Source: Schistocerca nitens
Lineage: Eukaryota; Arthropoda; Insecta; Orthoptera; Acrididae
NCBI RefSeq assembly: GCF_023898315.1
Contig: NC_064615.1
Span: 10,743,501-10,807,500, forward strand
Length of the DNA: 64,000 bases
Reading direction: 5' to 3'
The notes beneath the pieces are model-generated. The model saw only the letters and a list, made by a program, of their open reading frames with translations, made no database searches and was not told the DNA's origin. This document shows, one piece after another, positions 42,736 to 54,293 of the stretch. Position 1 is the first letter of the stretch. The number at the start of each line of letters is the position of its first letter. The translations under genes were made by a program, and so were the position numbers.

Positions 42736-45700
42736 GGTCATTCCATATCAAATCACCCAATAAAAAATAAATTTTACACCCACCTCCTGAGATTTTCATG
42801 AAATTTGGCTCAAATGGTTCTAATACCATCCTGACAACACCTGCAATTTTTTTTTGCTGTATCTCTTACAGTTTTCTTTTTATAAATTTTTAAAGTTTTT
42901 ATGTTTTGCGTTTTCTGAACCTTCGGAAATGGTCAATTTAATTTGTATTCAAAACTTTAAATTTGCTTATCTTAAAAACTCTTTTAGATAACATCATGAA
43001 TTTTTGCAGCAAGTTTATTTATTATACACATTTGAAGATAAAAATGATGCTATTAAAATATATTAATATTTTCTATGAAAAAAAAATATATGTATTTTTT
43101 TCTTTTTTTTTTTTTTAACGGATGTTTTGTTTTATAAGAATTGCAATATCTAGAGTCTCAGACCTGATAGAATGCTCAAATTTGTTTTAATTTACTCTTA
43201 AACATATAGGCTACTCGATAAAACAAAAATAATGATGGCTTTTTAACATGTTTATTAATTATAGTAGATTACATTAGAATTATGTAGAAAGATACTTACG
43301 ACACTTATGTATAACCCAACTGATTGCTTGAAACATTGAATTTTTTGAGTAATTTTGTCTTTTTAATAAACATTAATGCTGATTCAAACTGTTTTTCCAC
43401 TTCATCCAAGAGCTTTCAGTTCTTTTGATACAGTCTTTTTTGAAGTAATACATTCTCCCAGTGCTGCTTGATTGAGGTGCGTCTACTACACAGACTATGT
43501 GCTCCAAAGGCACTATGCAGGAATCTTCTCTTTCAGGCCAATAAAATGATGCAGCAGGTCCTGAAGGATGTAGAAATAGAATTTCTGCATCTTCTTCATC
43601 ATTGAATATTGTTTTTACCCGTCCAAAGTACCAGTTACCATCATAATTTGCAGCCACATAGCTATTTATGGATGGTTCAACACGAACCCAATCAGAAGAA
43701 GAATGGAAAGAAAAGACTAAGGAGGGTTTTACACTATCTGTAGTCCTTCTAATTTCAAGGTTGTTTGTTGGAAGTGGTTTGAAGTTATGAAAACTTCTTG
43801 TTCCAGGAATGGTTCGGGTTGCTGAAAAACGTTTTTCTAGTTTTAACCGTAGCAAATCAGCTTCTTTTTTGTCAATAAAGTGAAAATGAATGTTTTCAAT
43901 ATTTTTTTCACAAAACTTATACACATCGATTGCTGTCATTATTTGTTCTTTGTCTGAAAGCTGTAGACTGGCTTTCCTTAAAATTCTTTTAATAGTTCCT
44001 CCTAGGCCATCACAAATTGACTTCCGATGACTCGTTGCAAAAAAAGAGTGTTGGGCCTTCAAATTAGTCTCTCAAGTGTTCAGTCAAATTTTTAAAACTG
44101 TTTCTATTTTTGTACTGCCCAGCACAACCATCTGTAAAGTAGTGAACTGAGTCAATGTCAGTATGATGTAATGACAGCGACTTTGTAATTTCTTTTTGTA
44201 CAAAGTTAACAAAACCAGTGTCACGTTCTTCGTCATCACTAATAAAACAGTGGTTGGAAACAAAAACATTGTTTTCCTCATTTCTTAGAAAAGCTCCAAC
44301 TGGGTGTAGAGTACAACCATATCTATTCCAGTGGTAATTTTGGATCTCATTTTGTATAACAAAGGAATAATTTTCACTGAAATCCATCACAATAATTGCT
44401 GTTTGGGGTGGTGGGTCTTCTTTCAATGTTTTAAAGGCTGCTGATTGGGATTTTGCTATAAACGAGTTCGGGGTGAGCTTTTCCAATGACCTAACCAATA
44501 AAGAAATGTAGTCTTCAACACTGATAGACTGTTTGATCATTTCTGCCCTGTCTGTGTTAACCCACTGACTGATTACAATTTCTTCTTCTAAATCATAATA
44601 TTCACTTAGTGTTTCAGTTAAGCACTCTGTTAGTGCAGTATTTGCAGGACAGCTGTTGCAATGATGTAGCATGCAGTTTTGGTTTTCTGTGTTGCACACA
44701 AGCATCTTAATTAGGTCCTTATAAGATTCTTAAATTTTCACAGCATCCAGTAATAGTTTAACATTCTGGTGGATACTGCATACACATACAGTGTGTGTGC
44801 CTGCAGCACCAGCAAGGATACACCATTTAGGTCTCAAGAAACAAAATTTTGAAAATCCTACTTCTACCTCGGGATTCTCCTATTTGAAATAATAATAGAG
44901 TTCTCTCAAGTTACACAAAATGAGTCTTTTTTGCATGTACACATTTTCTTGAACACTTACTTTGTCTTTCGTTCCAGGTAGCACTCTGCAACTTTCATCC
45001 TTTTCATAAAAATCTGTTACAAGTCTTACTGTATTTTCAGAAAGAGTTTTACCTTTTTTTGGACCAGGAGTTTCCAAAATACTCTTTTCAGATTTTAGCT
45101 TTCTAGCTTGTCGCACCATGTACTCACTTACATTAAATTCTTTCATCACTTTATTTCGACTCCAAGAATCTGGAGCCAAGGTCAGAATCTGGATTTTTCT
45201 AGACCTCCCAACAGATGAAATCTTCTCTTTCATAAGAGAAATCATTACATCAAAATCCTTTGCTTTCTCAACCACACTTGTATCTTCTTCGTCATCATCA
45301 GAACTTGGTGCATCATATTTTAATGCTTTTGAAACTGCCTTTTTTGCCGTCTTTTCAATACTGCTAACCTTCCTTTTAAAATAAGACCCTTTACTTTGTT
45401 CTGACAAGCCATGAAGCTTTATCGGTGTTAAACCTAAATAATCAAGAGCAATGTTTGTTTGTACGAGGGATTCATTTCTGGATTCCAATGATTCTAATTC
45501 AACCATGACTTCATCATCTGTTTCACTTTCATTGACTTTAACTATTAATTTTTCCTCACAAAAGTTACGGCATGTTGAGCAAAGCTTTTGTCCGGGTTTT
45601 ATGCTAATATTTTTTGTCAGTAATTGTTTAGAAAGATCCAAGCCTACACTTCTCAACGATTTTTTGATGGGCTTTTTGTGTTTTTTTAGTGGGTCAACAC

Positions 45701-46726
45701 ATGTTGTTTGATTCTTTTCAAAAACATTTAAAAAGTAGTAGCTGTGGTGTGAACATATATTCTTAAATTCACACAGATTAATTCCAGATCGTAAGTGGAT
45801 CAAATCTTTTTCTTCCTCACTCAATTCTGATACTGGTTGTAACTTTTTTGAAGGTGTGTAGGTTGTTTGGAAACAGTCAGATTTTTTAAATAACCCTACA
45901 CTACAGGTTTGAATATCTGACATACTGATTTCACTTTTGGTCTGATTACTGTTCTGGTTAATTTTATAGGATATTGGAAAAGAATCTCTGTAAACTAAGT
46001 AACAGTACTTACTGAGAGTTCGAATAAACTTAATAAAATACTATCCAAGCACTATTTAACACTGTAATAATTTTTTACTTCAAAACACAGGAGTAACAAA
46101 ACAAAATCCAAGTGTACATTGCTACTCCAAGAAGACAAAAACTTATTTTCGGTGTCTAAGTCACTTGGTATTTTTTGTTTTTAAAATATAATTAATATTA
46201 TTTTAAAAATTAGATAACTATTAAACAGGTTAAAAAGCCAACATAACTTTTCTTTTATCTAATAGCCTATACAATTAAGAGTATTTTAAAACAAATTTGA
46301 GCTTTCTATCAGGTCTGAGACTCTAGATATTGCAGTTTTTGTAAAACTAAACATCCGTTAGCTAAAAAAAAAGAAAAACTTGTAATTTTTTTTTCATTTG
46401 GAAGATTTTAATATATCTGTATGGTAATTTTTTTTTAACATTTAGATATAATACACAAACTTATTCCAAAATTTCATACTGATATCTTGAGTATTCTTTA
46501 ATATACAAATTTTTTTAGTTGTGAGGACATGTTAAGTTACAATTTCCGACTGCTGAAACAACGCCAAATCTAAAAACTTTAAAAATTTATAAAAAAAAAC
46601 TATAAGAGATAGAGCAAAAAAATTTTACAAGTGCTTTCAGGATGATAAAAGAAGTAATTGTACCAAGTTTCATCAAAATCTGACATGGTTGGTGTCAAGG
46701 CCTGGGTGACTTGACATGGAATGACC
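42736..46726 (-). mobile_element. DNA transposon of a superfamily I cannot assign, 3,991 bp, long TIRs
   Basis: Target duplication CAGGGG at 42730-42735 and 46727-46732; deleting the element and one duplication rejoins LINE copy 2 (TTGCAGGGGTAACAGTC). The left end is GGTCATTCCATATCAAATCA and the reverse complement of the right end is GGTCATTCCATGTCAAGTCA. The inverted repeats extend about 515 bp (42736-43253 and about 46215-46726) with shared islands such as TATAAATTTTTAAAGTTTTT and TCTAGAGTCTCAGACCTGAT. Between them lies a single minus-strand gene. A TSD of 6 bp with ends GGTCATTCC does not match hAT (8 bp), piggyBac (TTAA), Harbinger (TWA) or Tc1 (TA). Confidence 0.93.
43373..45923 (-). pseudogene. 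Transposase-like gene of the unassigned element, ~850 codons, broken
   Basis: Opens at ATG 45923 (MSDIQTCSVGLFKKSD). N-terminal part: Cys/His-rich region (INLCEFKNICSHHSYYFL, PGQKLCSTCRNFCEE; residues ~50-130). Then an acidic linker and an HTH-like segment (RKIQILTLAPDSWSRNKVMK, FNVSEYMVRQARKL; ~240-290). After TAG at 44880-44882 the same frame continues FSKFCFLRPKWCILAGAAGT and HTVCVCSIHQNVKLLL, meets TAA (~44724), then 44705-44064: CMLHHCNSCP, AIIVMDFSENYSFVIQNEI (Asp), HYFTDGCAGQYKNRNSF (Asp). One frameshift near 44063 leads to 44062-43373: FFATSHRKSICDGLGGTIKR, and a C-terminal SH3/Tudor-like part (YVAANYDGNWYFGRVKTIF). The spaced Asp motifs suggest an RNase-H-fold DDE/D nuclease. That is inference. 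I recall similar uncharacterised proteins in many invertebrates. The lesions here are two stops and one frameshift. Confidence 0.8.
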
Positions 46727-47043
46727 CAGGGGTAACAGTCTGGATGATTGACTGATCTGGCCCTGCAACACTAACCAAAACGGACTTGCTGTTGTGGCAC
46801 TGTAAACTGCTGAAAGCAAGGGGAAACCACAGCCGTAATTTTTTCTGAGGGCATGCAGCTTTACTGTATGATTAAATTATGATGGCGCCCTCTTGGGTAA
46901 AATATTCCAGAGGTAAAATAGTCCCCCATTCGGATCTCCGGGTGGGGACTACTCAAGAGGATATCGTTATCAGGAAAAAGAAAACAGGCGTTCTACGGAT
47001 CGGAGCGTGGAATGTCAGATCCCTTAATCGGGTAGGTAGGTTA

Positions 47044-47537
47044 TGTTGTGACTTGGCTAGACAGCCAAGTCACAATGAGAGGAAGCCGAAAGGCACGCGC
47101 TTAAGCTCATGCAGGCTGGCGTGAGGTCTGGAACAGTTAAGGGAATTAATAGTAGCAAATAAAGTACGTAGTTGATATAATACTTAACTTTAATCCACAA
47201 TTGTAGAACATCTCTCTTGACGGTACATGTTATAACCACAATATAAAATAATATCCAATGCTATGGCGCCTTGCTAGGTCGTAGCAAATGACGTAGCTGA
47301 AGGCTATGCTAACTATCGTATCGGCAAATGAGAGCGTATTGGTCAGTGTAACTTCGCTAGCAAAGTCGGCTGTACAACTGGGGCGAGTGCTAGTAAGTCT
47401 CTCTAGACCTGCCGTGTGGCGGCGCTCAGTCTGCAATCACTGACAGTGGCGACACGCGGGTCCGGCGTATACTAATGGACCGCGGCCGATTTAAAGGCTA
47501 CCACCTAGCAAGTGTGGTGTCTGGCGGTGACATCACA
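47044..47537. repeat. Solo LTR (family 1), 494 bp
   Basis: Begins TGTTGTGACTTGGC and ends GGTGACATCACA (TG...CA on either strand), flanked by the 5-bp duplication GGTTA at 47039-47043 and 47538-47542. It sits in the LINE endonuclease coding sequence. Contains an internal hairpin near its left end (GACTTGGCTAGACAGCCAAGTC). No coding region, so it is a recombination product of a full element. Orientation is not decided. Confidence 0.9.
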
Positions 47538-49816
47538 GGTTACAAAATTTAAAAAGAGAAATGGATAGGTTAAAGTTAGATATAGTGGGAATTAGTGAAG
47601 TTCGGAGGCAGGAGGAACAAGACTTTTGGTCAGGTGAATGCAGGGTTATAAATACAAAATCAAATAGGGTTAATGCAGGAGTAGGTTTAATAATGAATTT
47701 AAAAAAAAAAATTAGGAGTGCGGGTAAGGTACTACAAACAGCATAGTGAACTCATTGTTGTGGCCAAGATAGACACGAAGCCCACGCCTACTACAGTAGT
47801 ACAAGTTTATATGCTAACTAGCTCTGCAGATGATGAAGAAATTGATGAAATGTATGATGAGATAAAAGAAACTATTCAGGTAGTGAAGGGAGTCGAAAAT
47901 TTAATAGTCACGGGTGACTGGAATTCGACAGTAGGAAAAGGAAGGGAAGGAAACGTAGTTGGTGAATATGGATTGGAGCTAAGAAATGAAAGAGGAAGCT
48001 GCCTGGTAGAATTTTGCACAGAGCATAACTTAATCATAGCTAACACTAGGTTCAAGAATCATAAAAGGAGGTTGTATTCATGGAAGAAGCCTGGAGATAC
48101 CAGAAGGTTTCAGATAGATTATATAATGGTAAGACAGAGATTTAGGAACCAGGTTTTAAATTGTAAGACATTTCCAGGGGCAGATGTGGACTCTGACCAC
48201 AATCTATTGGTTACCAACAGTAGATTAAAACTGCAGAAACGGCAACAATGTGGGAATTTAAGGAGATGGGACCTGGATAAACTGAAAGAACCAGAGGTTG
48301 TACAGAGTTTCAGGGAGAGCATAAGGGAACAATTGACAGGAATGGGGGAAAGAAATACAGTAGAAAAAGAATGGGTAGCTTTGAGGGATGAAATACTGAA
48401 GACAGCAGAGGATCAAGTAGGTAAAAAGATGAGGGCTAGTAGAAATCCTTGGGTAACAGAATAGATACAGAATTTAATTGATGAAAGGAGAAAATACAAA
48501 AATGCAGTAAATGAAGCAGGGAAAAAGAATACAAACGTCTCAAAAATGAGATCGACAGGAAGTGCAAAATGGCTAAGCAGGGATGGCTAGAGGACAAATG
48601 TAAGGATGTAGAGGCTTATCTCACGACGGGTAAGATAGATATTGCCTACAGGAAAATTAAAAGAGACCTTTGGAGAAAAGAGAACCACTTGTATGAATAT
48701 CAAGAGCTCAGATGGAAACCCAGTTCTAAGCAAAGAAGGGAAAGCAGAAAGGTGGAAGGGTCTATACCGGCGATGTTCTTGAGGACAATGTTATGGAAAT
48801 GGAAGAGGATGTAGATGAAGATGAAATGGGAGATATGATACTGCATGAAGAGTTTGACAGAGCACTGAAAGACCTAAGTCGAAACAAGGCCCCGGGAGTA
48901 GACAACATTCCATGAGAACTACTGACAGCCTTGGGAGAGCCAGTCCTGACAAAACTCTACCATCTGGTGAGCAAGATGTGTGATACAGGCAAAATACCCT
49001 CCGACTTCAAGCAGAATATAATAATTCCAATTCCAAAGAAAGCAGGTGTTGACAGATGTGAAAATTACCGAACTATCAGTTGGATTCCGTAGAAATGTTT
49101 GAACACTTGAGGCAATACTGACCCTACGACTTATCTAAGAAGAAAGATTAAGGAAAGACAAACCAATGGTTCTAGCATTGGTAGACTTAAAGCTTTTGAC
49201 ATGTTGACTGGAATACTCTCTTTCAATTCCTGAAGGTGGCAGGGGTAAAATACAGGGAGCGAAAGGCTATTTACAATTTGTACAGGAAGCAGTGGTTGGG
49301 AAGGGAGTGAGACAGGGTTGTAGCCTTTCCTTGATGCTCTTCAATCTGTATATTGAGCAAGCAGTAAAGGAAACAAAAGAAAAATTTGGAGTAGGTACTA
49401 AAATCTATGGAGAAGAAATAAAAACTTTGAGGTTCGCCGATGACATTGTAGTTCCGTCAGAGACAGCAAAGGACTTGGAAGAGCAGTTGAATGGAATGGA
49501 TAGTGTCTTGAAGGGGGGATATAAGATGAACATCAACAAAAGCAAAACGAGGATAATGGAATGTAGTCAAATTAAGTCTGGTGATGTTGAGGGTATTAGA
49601 TTAGGAAATGAGACGCTTAAAGTAGTAAAGGAGTTTTGCTATTTGGGGAGCAAAATAACTGATGATGGTCGAAGTAGAGAGGATATAAAATGTAGACTGG
49701 CAATGGCAAGGAAAGCGATTCTGAAGAAGAGAAATTTGTTAACATCGAGTATTGATTTAAGTGTCAGGAAATCATTTCTGAAAGTATTTGTGTGGAGTGT
49801 AGCCATGTATGGAAGT

Positions 49817-50349
49817 TCTAGTACCTTCCACCGCGGAAGTCGAACTTGTGCCAGAACAAATGGACGTGGTCAGCCCATAGAGGGATCCGCCTCCGCAGCG
49901 GCTTGTCCGCACAGCGGCTCTCGCGCTGCGTGGGCGCCACCGCTAAGCCACGTGTATACAGCGGCCAATAGCTGCGCCCTCCGGTTTCGTATATAGGGAC
50001 CTGCTCTGCCCTAGTCCAGTCAGTCTGGTACTCACTATGGATTTCGTTTCTATCTCAGCGGTACTGCATTCTGGTCGTTGCTCGTTGTTGACATTTGCCT
50101 GGCTCTGGTTCTGACTGGATTTACTGTTTGTGTTTGGTGTTGTGGTTTCCACAAGTCTCCATTGTTTATCTCTTCCTTGTTGTGTCGGTCATAATCGGTC
50201 GTGGTCGGTTGTTGTCAGTTGCCGTTGGTCTGTTGCCCGACTCGTCCTGTGTTTACCCGGTGGTGCGTGCTCCACCGCCGGCGGCTTCCCCGCCTGGCGG
50301 CTCCGATCCGCAGCCCAAGGCGTTCCCGCAGTTGGTTTTGGTTACTATA
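49817..50349 (+). repeat. Solo LTR (family 2), about 533 bp
   Basis: Replaces nothing: LINE sequence ending ATGTATGGAAGT resumes after it at GAAATGAAACATGGACG. The flanking 5-mers are GAAGT (49812-49816) and GAAAT (50350-50354), one mismatch. GC-rich, starts TCTAGTACCTTCCACCGCGG, ends GGTTTTGGTTACTATA, so the canonical TG...CA ends are eroded. A TATA-like GTATATAGGGACC at about 49989 precedes CAGTCAGTCTGGTACTCAC, an LTR promoter layout. Confidence 0.8.
49988..50036 (+). promoter_or_regulatory. LTR core promoter candidate
   Basis: TATATAGG near 49990, then TCAGTCAGT/TCACT initiator-like text about 30 bases downstream, inside solo LTR family 2. Predicted from sequence only. Confidence 0.5.
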
Positions 50350-50759
50350 GAAATGAAACATGGACGATAAATAGTTAGGACAAGAAGAGAATAGAAGCTT
50401 TCGAAATGTGGTGCTACAGAAGAATGCTGAAGATTAGATGGGTAGATCACATAACTAATGAGGAGGTGTTTAATAGGATTGGGGAGAAGAGAAGTTTGTG
50501 GCACAACTTGACTAGAAGAAGGGATCGGTTGGTAGGACATGTTTTGAGGCATCAAGGGATCACCAATTTAGTATTGGAGGGCAGCGTGGAGGGTAAAATT
50601 CATGGAGGGAGACCAAGAGATGAATACACCAAGCAGATTCAGAAGGATGTAGGTTGCAGTAGGTACTGGAAGATGAAGCAGCTTGCGCAGAAGGGAGTAG
50701 CATGGAGAGCTGCATCAAACCAGTCTCAGGACTGAAGACCACAACAACAACAACAACAG

Positions 50760-51734
50760 TACTGTACTAGTCAAAATGGGAACCTTGTAATTTAAGAGGA
50801 GGAGCAGAATCCTTTTTCAGGGCAGCTTCTTCTCACTTACTGTATGTGTATAACATAGTCTAGAAGTAATTCTCATAATTATCGTTTCAAATAAATTGAC
50901 ACTAGTCCTAATTTGTTTTAGTATACTGTACAGAAGCAGGCTGCAGTGGCTGTTTTTGCCCATTAGCATAACTTAATTCATTCCATATCTTTAAAGAGTC
51001 TTCCTTATTGTTATAGCTATGGGATACATTTTGTGCATGAGTTAATGTGATGCCCTAATCTGGTCCATGTTTCCCTCCCAAATGAAAATTATTTAATTAG
51101 ATATTCACTGACTAATATTCAAATCTAACTGAGGGCAGTTTCATTATTAAACACAATGAATATTTAGAAAGGTGTCTGATGTCAAATTGTGGGGGTTGGT
51201 GGAGTATTTTATATTCTTCGTGTATTGTAGAAATGTGGGAATACTGAAGTGTTCGATACTGGTTATTGGTTTCTTCTAGCGATGTCATCAAAACGGTGGA
51301 TATATGCAACTCCTCTAAATCCAAAATAACAACTGTGAAGTCACCCTCGCAACCATAATATGCAAACAATAACAGAAATTTACCAGTACATAATTAATGG
51401 GACACCCACAGTGAATTGAGGGGAGTTTGGATGGAAATAAACTGTAGCTAAAACTAACTTCCTCCTTCTCAAATGTAAAAAAATCCATTAACATCACACA
51501 CTTTCTTCTTTCTTTCTAACCAACTCAAAGGGGTGGTATTATCTATTTAACTATTATGTAGTAGCTGAATTCCACAATACCAGCTAACAATGAATTACTG
51601 ATATATGCAGGAGGGGGAAGGGTATGGCAATGTAAATGCAAGTATTGACCAATTCACTCCACCTATATAGCTCAAATGTAATCCATAATACTCATGAACT
51701 ACAAAACAATGCTGTTTACGGTATGATGTAACAC

Positions 51735-51774
<40 letters not shown>

Positions 51775-53029
51775 TGCACTTGTCCTGCATCACTAAAGTG
51801 GACTCCCCAGTGCCCACCAATTGCAAAGAAACAAAATAATGTGCCAATATGATTGGACATCTGGTACCATTAGCTTCAGTGTGCCTATATAGCTAAAACG
51901 AAATTGATTATACCCACCAAATAATGCAAATACTTTCATAAAAAAAACCCAAACACTCAGTAGATGTATCTTAACAAAATACCAGTATTTTACTCTCCAG
52001 AAAACATCACCATACCAAAAATATCTAGACTTACACAAAAACAAAAAATCAACACACAAACACAGTTCAACACAAAACCCAAACAACACATACTTTCCCG
52101 TAAACAACTACCTGTGCTTACCATTGTCAACCCCAAAAATCAAAAACCCCTCCCACCAACCAGTTCCCAGTTTCCTCCAACAAACAAAATACTAACATAA
52201 ATTAAGTTTTTAAAAAATGTGAAAGTACTCCTTTTGATTAATTGTAACAAACAGAAAATACTTTGAAATGTAAAACTTCTGCTCTGTCCCTTCCCAAACA
52301 ATCAGTAATTGAATGATTTTTCTGTGGGAACAAAGTGATGCAGATGATCAATAACAAAAATCGTAAGTTAAAAACTGATATTGCTAGATTAAATGTTTTG
52401 AACCAAGTTCAGTACCAAATCAGTTTCCAAAAGTTATCATCCCTACAGTGTCAGATAAAATCATCATTGCTAGTGGTTGGAGCCACTTTCTAGGCTTTCC
52501 ACATTTTTGTCACTTAACTTATTCTGCTTATACGCAATACTTCTGAACAAACATTATAATGCTCAGTATGTCATGCATCTCCTCTGTTGATGTACATCTG
52601 TTAAACTTCTCTATCGGATCCATCACATATCTAACACACACAACAGTCTTCTACAAATAACACTCCCTTGACATTGAAATATACAACAGAGAACAATACA
52701 TTGAGTGAAAACCTGCATCAGAATGCCCTCTTCCTACATGCCAACTTTCAAACACACCGCCGACATATAACATCACATGCAACATCATTACGTAATGGTT
52801 CAAAGTGAGCACTAAATATACATTTTGGTAATACTTCAACACCCTTAGTAATCTTCAGTCCGTTACCGTAGTGTTAACATGTCCCAAACGTCTTTGATTT
52901 TACTTATTCAATTTTAGTTAAAGATTAAGCATCAGAGCTGATTTCAGTAAGATACACATACATGTAATAAATTATTACATCGTTGGTCTTCATATTTAAA
53001 CTGTATATTTTTGTTCTTTCTTTCCACAG
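50760..53029. other. Upstream intron or intergenic sequence of DHODH, no exon recognised
   Basis: AT-rich with an (ATT)n microsatellite at 51735-51774. The C/A-rich ORF at 51964-52200 looks compositional. Exon 1 of DHODH (mitochondrial targeting segment) was looked for and not found. Confidence 0.45.
51735..51774. repeat. (ATT)n microsatellite
   Basis: About 13 uninterrupted ATT/TAT trinucleotides. Confidence 0.97.
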
Positions 53030-53239
53030 AACAAAATAAAATCCCTGATTTTAGTTTCGGGTGGTGCTGCAGGCATGTTTGTAGCATTAAATATTTTCCA
53101 AGAAAATGAGATATTTTATGAGAAATTTTTGATGCCTGCCTTGCATAAAGTTGATCCTGAATTTTCACACAATTTTGCTGTAACAGTCTCAAAATATGGT
53201 TTTGTCTTGAGAAGCAAATATAAAGATCCAGATACTATG
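53030..53239 (+). CDS. DHODH: Dihydroorotate dehydrogenase (quinone), internal exon a
   Basis: Acceptor TTCTTTCCACAG|AAC, donor ATG|GTAAGA; 210 bases, phase 0 at both ends. It encodes 70 residues: a hydrophobic segment LILVSGGAAGMFVALNIF, the inner-membrane anchor just after the mitochondrial targeting sequence, then the start of the alpha-helical quinone-access domain (FYEKFLMPALHKVDPEFSHN, FAVTVSKYG). Class 2 DHODH oxidises dihydroorotate to orotate with FMN and passes electrons to ubiquinone, the fourth step of pyrimidine synthesis. The enzyme sits on the outer face of the inner mitochondrial membrane. Exon 1 is not identified upstream. Confidence 0.93.
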
Positions 53240-53341
53240 GTAAGACAGTGGAAACTTTTACTTCATAGTTCAGAATTTCTGTAGTGTTCATTATTTATAG
53301 CATTTGATCATATTTTCTAAATTTTTTTAGTTTCATTCTAG

Positions 53342-53541
53342 AGCACCTCACTGGGAACATTAAAATTGAATAACCCTGTTGGAATTGCTGCAGGATTTGA
53401 TAAGCAAGGAGAAGCTGTAGAAGCTCTTAATAAAATTGGTTTCGGATTCGTTGAAGTTGGTTCTGTCACTCCTGTACCTCAACCTGGAAATGATAAACCT
53501 AGAGTATTCCGTTTGCTTGAGGATGAAGCAGTCATTAACAG
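53342..53541 (+). CDS. DHODH: Dihydroorotate dehydrogenase (quinone), internal exon b
   Basis: Acceptor TTTCATTCTAG|AGC, donor AACAG|GTACAG; 200 bases, entering in phase 0 and leaving after two bases of an Arg codon. It encodes [20 protein letters not shown], the first FMN phosphate/isoalloxazine-contacting strand and loop of the beta/alpha barrel, then [19 protein letters not shown] and [15 protein letters not shown]. The K in GFDKQGE and the GSVTP-PQPGN run are invariant in class 2 enzymes from bacteria to animals. It is separated from exon a by a 102-base intron. No disabling change. Confidence 0.97.
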
Positions 53542-54293
53542 GTACAGTAACACAGTGAGAGGAAACTACAATAATTGTATTTCATGATAAGTATACAAAA
53601 AATAATGAATAACTTTTAGTATTGATTTCTACATGTGGCTGTCGATATTAAAGACATATACACTAAAGTCCCAAAGAAAAACCCCCCCTGCGGGTTCGGG
53701 GGTAAGAATAGGCCCGCGGTATTCCTGCCTGTCGTAAGAGACGACTAAAAGGAGTCTCAAATGTTTCGGCCTTATGTGATGGTCCCCTCTCGGGTTTGAC
53801 CTCCATCTTTCTAAATTGTTCCGAAGAGCGAGCCGATTGGGGAAGGGCACCTTACTTGGTGCATTGTGTCCATCTTGCGTTGAGAACTTTCGACAGCTTA
53901 TTCGTCATTGCATTGCAGTCCTGCCCGCTCTCCATCTCTTGGGCATGGATCCGTTCCTACATGCACTTCCCGCCTTCCGATGAGCAGTGCCAGTTTCTGC
54001 ACAGATGAAAACCATGGACGACGTGTCACCTAAAATCCAGCACGGTAGCCAGTCCGTTGTGGTGGGGCTGCCATGTACCCTCTTGGTTGTAGCCCCCTGA
54101 CAACACAGGGATCGCTGTACTGATGCCTGCGCCATTAACTCCCCACATATGCCAAGGAGTAGATGCCCGTCTCCCTGGGGCATCGGGACTCCCGGCAATG
54201 GCCATCCTGCCAGGTGGCCTTTGCTGTGGCTGGGTGGCGCCCGTGGGGAGGGCCCTTGGTCGGAGTAGGTGGCATCAGGGCGGATGACCCGCA

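Larger units (their letters stand above)
46879..50735 (+). pseudogene. LINE endonuclease-reverse transcriptase (copy 2)
   Basis: Endonuclease start 46970-47043 (TGVLRIGAWNVRSLNRVGR), interrupted by the solo LTR, resumes 47542 (REMDRLKLDIVGISEVRRQE). A frameshift in the A-run 47700-47711 precedes 47718-48464 (LIVTGDWNSTVGKGREGNVV, GADVDSDHNLLVTNSRLKL). RT: 48880-49080 (IPIPKKAGVDRCENYRTIS) with stops, 49292-49810 (VRQGCSLSLMLFNLYIEQAV, LRFADDIVVPSETAKD, FCYLGSKITDDGRSREDIKC). After the second solo LTR, 50395-50735 (EAFEMWCYRRMLKIRWVDHI, GRPRDEYTKQIQKDVGCSRY). The FADD box and SDH block are intact. The frame is broken in at least five places besides the insertions. Confidence 0.9.
42570..50759 (+). 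mobile_element. RTE-type LINE (copy 2), interrupted by three later insertions
   Basis: Same family as 27780-30707. The pieces are 42570-42735 (5' UTR, CCATGAACCATGGACCTTGC), 46727-47043 (GGTAACAGTCTGGATGATTG through the endonuclease start), 47538-49816 and 50350-50759. The 3' end is GTCTCAGGACTGAAGACCAC followed by (CAA)n at about 50741-50758. Insertions: a 4-kb DNA transposon (6-bp duplication) and two solo LTRs (5-bp duplications). Without these the LINE is about 3.2 kb, close to full length for RTE-type elements. Confidence 0.93.

Noticed and set aside
51964-52200. K/Q/P-rich ORF upstream of DHODH as a possible first exon
   Set aside because: No start context, no mitochondrial-targeting pattern, A/C-biased composition.
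53281-53341. Alternative DHODH acceptor at TTTTTTTAG (53330)
   Set aside because: It would put the exon out of phase; the acceptor at 53341 gives the conserved protein.
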